A stretch of 64,000 nucleotides of DNA from NCBI RefSeq assembly GCF_015477805.1, contig NZ_JADLQL010000005.1:1-64000 (forward strand), read 5' to 3'. Both the position numbers and the translations under genes were made by a program. Shown in pieces: positions 60,670 to 64,000 of this stretch. Numbering within the stretch: the stretch's first letter is position 1; every line of letters starts with the position of its first letter. The DNA is from Nocardia flavorosea. Lineage in GTDB: Bacteria > Actinomycetota > Actinomycetes > Mycobacteriales > Mycobacteriaceae. The notes under the pieces were generated by a model, which saw only the letters and a program-made list of their open reading frames with translations, did no database searches and had not been told where the DNA came from.

Positions 60670-61330
60670 CAGGTCGGTCCCTTCTCGTATCTGTTCGTCG
60701 TCGCGCCGGCAGGCGCGCCATGATGTCGTTCCGCTGGAGCCGCCGCGACCGGCCCGGTACGGGCGGCGGCGCAGAAGACGGCCGGTACTGCCCGGTCGTC
60801 GCTTTCGGCTCGGGCCGCGGATCGGCCCGCGATGATGCTAGGACGGCCCACCGACAAGTTTCGCCGAACGGCCGGCCGCCGGCGGATACGGCCTGAATCC
60901 ACGGACTGCGCGGCCCGGGCAGCGTACTGTCCGCCCCTACCGGACGGGGCGCCGGGCGAGCCGGACCGACTCCTATCTCCCAGGGTAGGTCAATCGGGCC
61001 GGGCACCGGGGCGTGTCACCGATCACGCCGGTCCGGCACCGGCTGCGACCGGGCCGCCCGGCACCGTCCGACCGGCCGTACCGACCGGACAGTCTCGTGT
61101 CCCAGCTGTGACCGTGACCGCACGATCCCGGCAATGGACATAAGATCGGTGATGAAGTCCGATGTCCCGCACAGCATCTCCCTCTCCGGTTCGCAACCAC
61201 TCGGCACCGCCGGGAACACGTTGTGACGTGATCGCCGGAGACAGCCTGTCCACAGGACGAGCTCTACGCGTGTGGATACCGGAGTAGTGCCGTGTTTGAA
61301 TGTCCGGGTCAGCCGACGATGGGGGTTGGT
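60670..61330. other. divergent intergenic stretch between uvrA and the GGDEF gene
   Basis: About 660 bp, large for a promoter region. Short frames are low-complexity. No SOS box, repeat or gene was supported. Confidence 0.5.
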
Positions 61331-62665
61331 ATGGGAGATCGCAGGGCCTCCGCCGCCGAGCAACTCGCGCATCGGTATCGGTCCCTGGTCGAGCACTCCC
61401 CCGACGGGATCTGTGTCCACGAACGCGGCATCGTGGTCTACGCCAACCCCGCATGCCTGCGGATCCTGGGTGCGAAGAACCTCGCCGAAGTGCTGGGTCA
61501 GGACATCGCCCGCTTCGTACACCCCGATTCGCGCCGGACCATGTTCGAGCGGATCGCCGGCCTCACCGCAACCGGTATCGCCACCGACCCCACCGAGATG
61601 ATCCTGCTCGCGCTGGACGGTCGCGAGGTGCCGACGGAAACGGTGTCGGTGCTCACCGCCTGGCACGACCGCCTGGCCTACCAGGTGGTCATCCACGACC
61701 TGTCGGCCCAGCGGCGCGCCGAACGGGCCCAGCGCCGTGCCGAACAGCACTTCACCACCGTGGTGGCGCAGCTCGAAGAAGGCGTGGCGGTCATCTACCA
61801 GGGCGGCATCATCGGCTCCGCGAATCCGGCCGCCCGGCGCATCCTCGGCATCGACGACCAGATGCCGGTGGTCGGCTCCAGGATCGCCCAGTTGCCGGTG
61901 GAATGGCTCGACGCCAACGGCGCACCGATGCCCCCCGCCCGGCATCCGGTCGCGCGGACTCTCGCGACCGGCGAAACGGTCACCGCCTTCGTCTTCGCGA
62001 TCGGCCGGCCGGACGGCCGCCGCCGCTGGCTGAGTGTGTCGAGCCGACTGCTGGCTCCCGACGAGCCCGGTGCGGCGGCGGTGTGCTCGTTCACCGATAT
62101 CACCGAGTATCTGGCCGGCCGCCGCCAGCTCGAATACCAGGCCACCCACGATCCGCTGACCGGACTGGCCAATCGGTCGCTCATCCTGTCGCAGCTGTCG
62201 GGGGCGCTGGCCGCCAGCGGGGCGCACCGCCGAGTGTCCACCGTGATGTTCATCGATCTGGACGGCTTCAAATCGATCAACGACACGATGGGCCACGCCA
62301 TCGGCGATACGGTGCTGCGGATCGTGGCCCACCGGTTGCAGCGCGCACTGCGGGCCGAAGACCTCGTCGGCCGCCTCGGCGGTGACGAATTCCTCGTCCT
62401 GCTGGCCGGGCGCCCCGGCGACGGCGAACTCGAACCGCTGGTGCAGCGGCTGCGCGCGGCCATGGCGGAACCGATCGTCGCGCGCGGGCACCGGATCGCG
62501 GTCAATGCCTCCATCGGGGTCACCACACTCGAACCGGGCGATACCCGCACGCCGGAAGCGGTACTGCACGACGCCGATATTGCGATGTACGAAGCCAAAC
62601 CGCCGGGCCGCCACGATGCCACCCGCGGGCGGGGGCTGCGCGGCGACAACAGCAACGTCTCCTGA
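61331..62665 (+). CDS. PAS-PAS-GGDEF diguanylate cyclase
   Basis: 444 residues from ATG 61331 (other starts at 61319 and GTG 61292). Two PAS domains: YRSLVEHSPDGICVHERGIV from about residue 15, and HFTTVVAQLEEGVAVIYQGG from about 135. A GGDEF domain starts after HDPLTGLANRSLI (about residue 280). GGDEF is intact at 350-354, and an RxxD inhibitory site (RAED) is five residues before it, so product feedback is expected. It makes c-di-GMP from two GTP. No membrane segment. No EAL domain. Confidence 0.9.
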   Translation: MGDRRASAAEQLAHRYRSLVEHSPDGICVHERGIVVYANPACLRILGAKNLAEVLGQDIARFVHPDSRRTMFERIAGLTATGIATDPTEMILLALDGREVPTETVSVLTAWHDRLAYQVVIHDLSAQRRAERAQRRAEQHFTTVVAQLEEGVAVIYQGGIIGSANPAARRILGIDDQMPVVGSRIAQLPVEWLDANGAPMPPARHPVARTLATGETVTAFVFAIGRPDGRRRWLSVSSRLLAPDEPGAAAVCSFTDITEYLAGRRQLEYQATHDPLTGLANRSLILSQLSGALAASGAHRRVSTVMFIDLDGFKSINDTMGHAIGDTVLRIVAHRLQRALRAEDLVGRLGGDEFLVLLAGRPGDGELEPLVQRLRAAMAEPIVARGHRIAVNASIGVTTLEPGDTRTPEAVLHDADIAMYEAKPPGRHDATRGRGLRGDNSNVS

Positions 62666-62689
62666 CAACAGGCCGCCGACCTGCGCAAA

Positions 62690-62718
62690 CTTCATGTCGC
62701 CGGAGTCGGCAGTAGACT
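62690..62718 (+). promoter_or_regulatory. candidate promoter of the helD-like gene
   Basis: TAGACT (62713-62718) is a good -10. The upstream ACTTCATG region is a poor -35. It would give a ~90-nt leader. No rifamycin-associated element palindrome was seen. Confidence 0.3.
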
Positions 62719-62811
62719 CGACAACTCTGTGCACACCACAGCGCGACGGGTGCACTACACATTTTCGTGTCCGCCGAACTTGTCCCGCCGTGGGTGAGAA
62801 GGAGCCAGAAC

Positions 62812-64000
62812 TTGCCCGACAACCGCACCCAGGAACGCGCAGGCGCCCTGGACGCCGCCGAGTCACCGCAGGATGCGGCGACCCGTGATATCGATCAGGA
62901 GCAGGCGCACCTGTCGGTGCTGTACGACCGGCTGGACGGTATGCGCGCCTACGCCGACCAGCGGTTGCGCACGGTACTGCTGGAAACCGGCGGCACCCCG
63001 CAGGCGCGTACCGAACGAGAGTCGTTCACCCAGCTCTACACCGAGGATCTGGCCAAATACGATGCCGCCGAGCACGGCCTGTGCTTCGGCCGGATCGATC
63101 TCACCGACGGCGAGGACGGTCCCGAACAGCGCTATATCGGCCGCCTCGGCATCCTCGACGAGGACAACGACTACGAAACCCTGCTCCTGGACTGGCGCGC
63201 CCCGCTGGCCCGGCCGTTCTACCTGGCCACCACCGCCGCGCCCGACGGCGTGGCCCGCCGGCGCCATATCCGCTCCCGCAACCGCCGGGTGACCGCGGTC
63301 AACGACGAGTATCTGGACCTCGACGCCGCCCGCCGCGCCGGTGTCACCGCCTCCGACGGCGGGGTCGGCAGCGAGAGCGCCCTGCTCGCGGCCCTGAACG
63401 CCGCCCGCACCGGGCATATGTCCGACATCGTGGAAACCATCCAGACCGAGCAGGACGCGATCATCCGCGCCGAGCACAAGAGCGTGCTGGTGGTGCAGGG
63501 CGGGCCGGGTACCGGTAAGACCGCGGTCGCGCTGCACCGCGCCGCATACCTGCTCTACACCTATCGCCAGCAGTTGGCGAAGAGCGGTGTGCTGATCATC
63601 GGCCCCAATGCCACCTTCCTCGACTACATCGGCCAGGTCCTGCCGTCCCTCGGTGAGACCGGCGTGCTGCTGTCCACCATCGGCGACCTGTACCCGGGAG
63701 TGAAGGCGACCCTGGAGGATTCGCTGCGCGCGGGCGAGATCAAGGGGTCGCTGCAGGTTCTCGACATCCTGAAGAACGCCGTCCGCGACCGGCAGGAGGT
63801 GCCGCGCGAACCCATCACCCTGACCTTCGACGGCTATCCGGTGACCCTGGACCGCAAAATCGTGACCCGCGCCCGGGGCCGGGCCCGCTCATCGCGCCGT
63901 CCGCACAATCTGGCCCGGCCGATCTTCGTCTCGATGGTGATCGAAGCACTCACCGACCAGCTGGCGCAGACCATGGGCGCCGACCCGCTGGGCGGTGGCC
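62812..64000 (+). CDS. HelD/HelR-like RNA polymerase recycling ATPase, 5' part (cut by window end)
   Basis: A frame from TTG 62812 (GGAG seven bases upstream) with no stop to the window edge, giving at least 396 residues. The N-terminal coiled-coil arm (DIDQEQAHLSVLYDRLDGMR), the segment GRLGILDEDNDYETLLLDWR, and Walker A GGPGTGKT (about 229-236) within VVQGGPGTGKTAVALHRAAY are typical of HelD-type superfamily 1 ATPases. HelD removes stalled RNA polymerase from DNA. The related HelR displaces rifamycin-bound enzyme. Which subgroup this is needs the missing C-terminal part. Confidence 0.85.
   Translation, partial: MPDNRTQERAGALDAAESPQDAATRDIDQEQAHLSVLYDRLDGMRAYADQRLRTVLLETGGTPQARTERESFTQLYTEDLAKYDAAEHGLCFGRIDLTDGEDGPEQRYIGRLGILDEDNDYETLLLDWRAPLARPFYLATTAAPDGVARRRHIRSRNRRVTAVNDEYLDLDAARRAGVTASDGGVGSESALLAALNAARTGHMSDIVETIQTEQDAIIRAEHKSVLVVQGGPGTGKTAVALHRAAYLLYTYRQQLAKSGVLIIGPNATFLDYIGQVLPSLGETGVLLSTIGDLYPGVKATLEDSLRAGEIKGSLQVLDILKNAVRDRQEVPREPITLTFDGYPVTLDRKIVTRARGRARSSRRPHNLARPIFVSMVIEALTDQLAQTMGADPLGGG

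Noticed and set aside
1..64000. CRISPR arrays, insertion sequences, prophage, integrase or attachment sites
   Set aside because: No repeat-spacer pattern, transposase or integrase motifs were seen on either strand.
1..64000. tRNA genes
   Set aside because: No cloverleaf with the GTTCxANxC T-loop pattern was recognised by eye; a tRNA scan would be decisive.

Overview
The window is high-GC actinobacterial chromosome. Its gene order and protein sequences point to Mycobacteriales, most likely Nocardia or a close relative. From right to left it runs parallel to a stretch of the Mycobacterium tuberculosis chromosome (roughly Rv1638 to Rv1689): uvrA, infC-rpmI-rplT, tsnR, pheS-pheT, argCJBDFR-GH, then a bifunctional lipase/acyl-CoA-synthetase-like gene, an ABC transporter with a TetR regulator, mpg and tyrS. 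That comparison rests on remembered gene order; no search was run. No plasmid, phage, insertion sequence, CRISPR array or tRNA gene was recognised.

Layout. 1-458: leader and tandem promoters of a leftward rRNA operon whose 16S gene lies outside the window. 459-5322: tyrS and mpg (leftward), an ABC exporter operon with its TetR regulator (rightward), and a Trm112-like protein. 5378-9035: a GtrA / GT2 glycosyltransferase / sugar aminotransferase group that looks inserted into the otherwise conserved locus. 9340-13017: a 980-residue hydrolase/adenylating-enzyme fusion and, divergently, idi. 13541-24730: arginine biosynthesis in two leftward units (argCJBDFR and argGH), separated by a rightward small membrane protein and a Ser/Thr kinase. 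Both units are preceded by nearly identical 32-bp ARG-box-like sequences. 24933-26240: an SOS box, a decayed 13E12/DUF222-like start, a 24-bp repeat and a crotonase. 26324-30543: a tightly coupled nine-gene leftward operon encoding an ECF sigma factor, an anti-sigma/Asp23 fusion, several Asp23/Gls24-type proteins and membrane partners. 30895-33948: accessory small genes (a toxin-antitoxin pair, an XRE/DUF5753-DUF397 pair, three overlapping small ORFs). 34084-44404: a TetR/monooxygenase pair, a PPOX-like protein, ppc, VOC, an MFS drug exporter beside a frameshifted remnant, a deazaflavin-dependent reductase-like protein, mscL and an unknown protein. 44898-49043: pheS-pheT plus an unknown gene. 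49214-54626: a GT87 mannosyltransferase, TetR, tsnR, a hydrolase, and an ArsR/SRPBCC/RibD-like operon with a striking 26-bp palindrome over its start codon. 54678-57614: infC-rpmI-rplT with leader attenuator and terminator, DinB-like and DUF1844 proteins. 57622-64000: uvrA, a PAS-PAS-GGDEF diguanylate cyclase and the 5' part of a HelD/HelR-like RNA polymerase-recycling ATPase cut by the window edge.

Working together. ArgR very probably controls both arg units through the shared boxes. The sigma factor, the zinc-binding anti-sigma/Asp23 fusion and the Asp23/AmaP-like membrane proteins form one apparent envelope-stress module, the most interesting system here. The ABC exporter, monooxygenase, ArsR and MFS units look like typical locally regulated detoxification or efflux units. 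All functional calls are from reading the sequence; no database search was possible.
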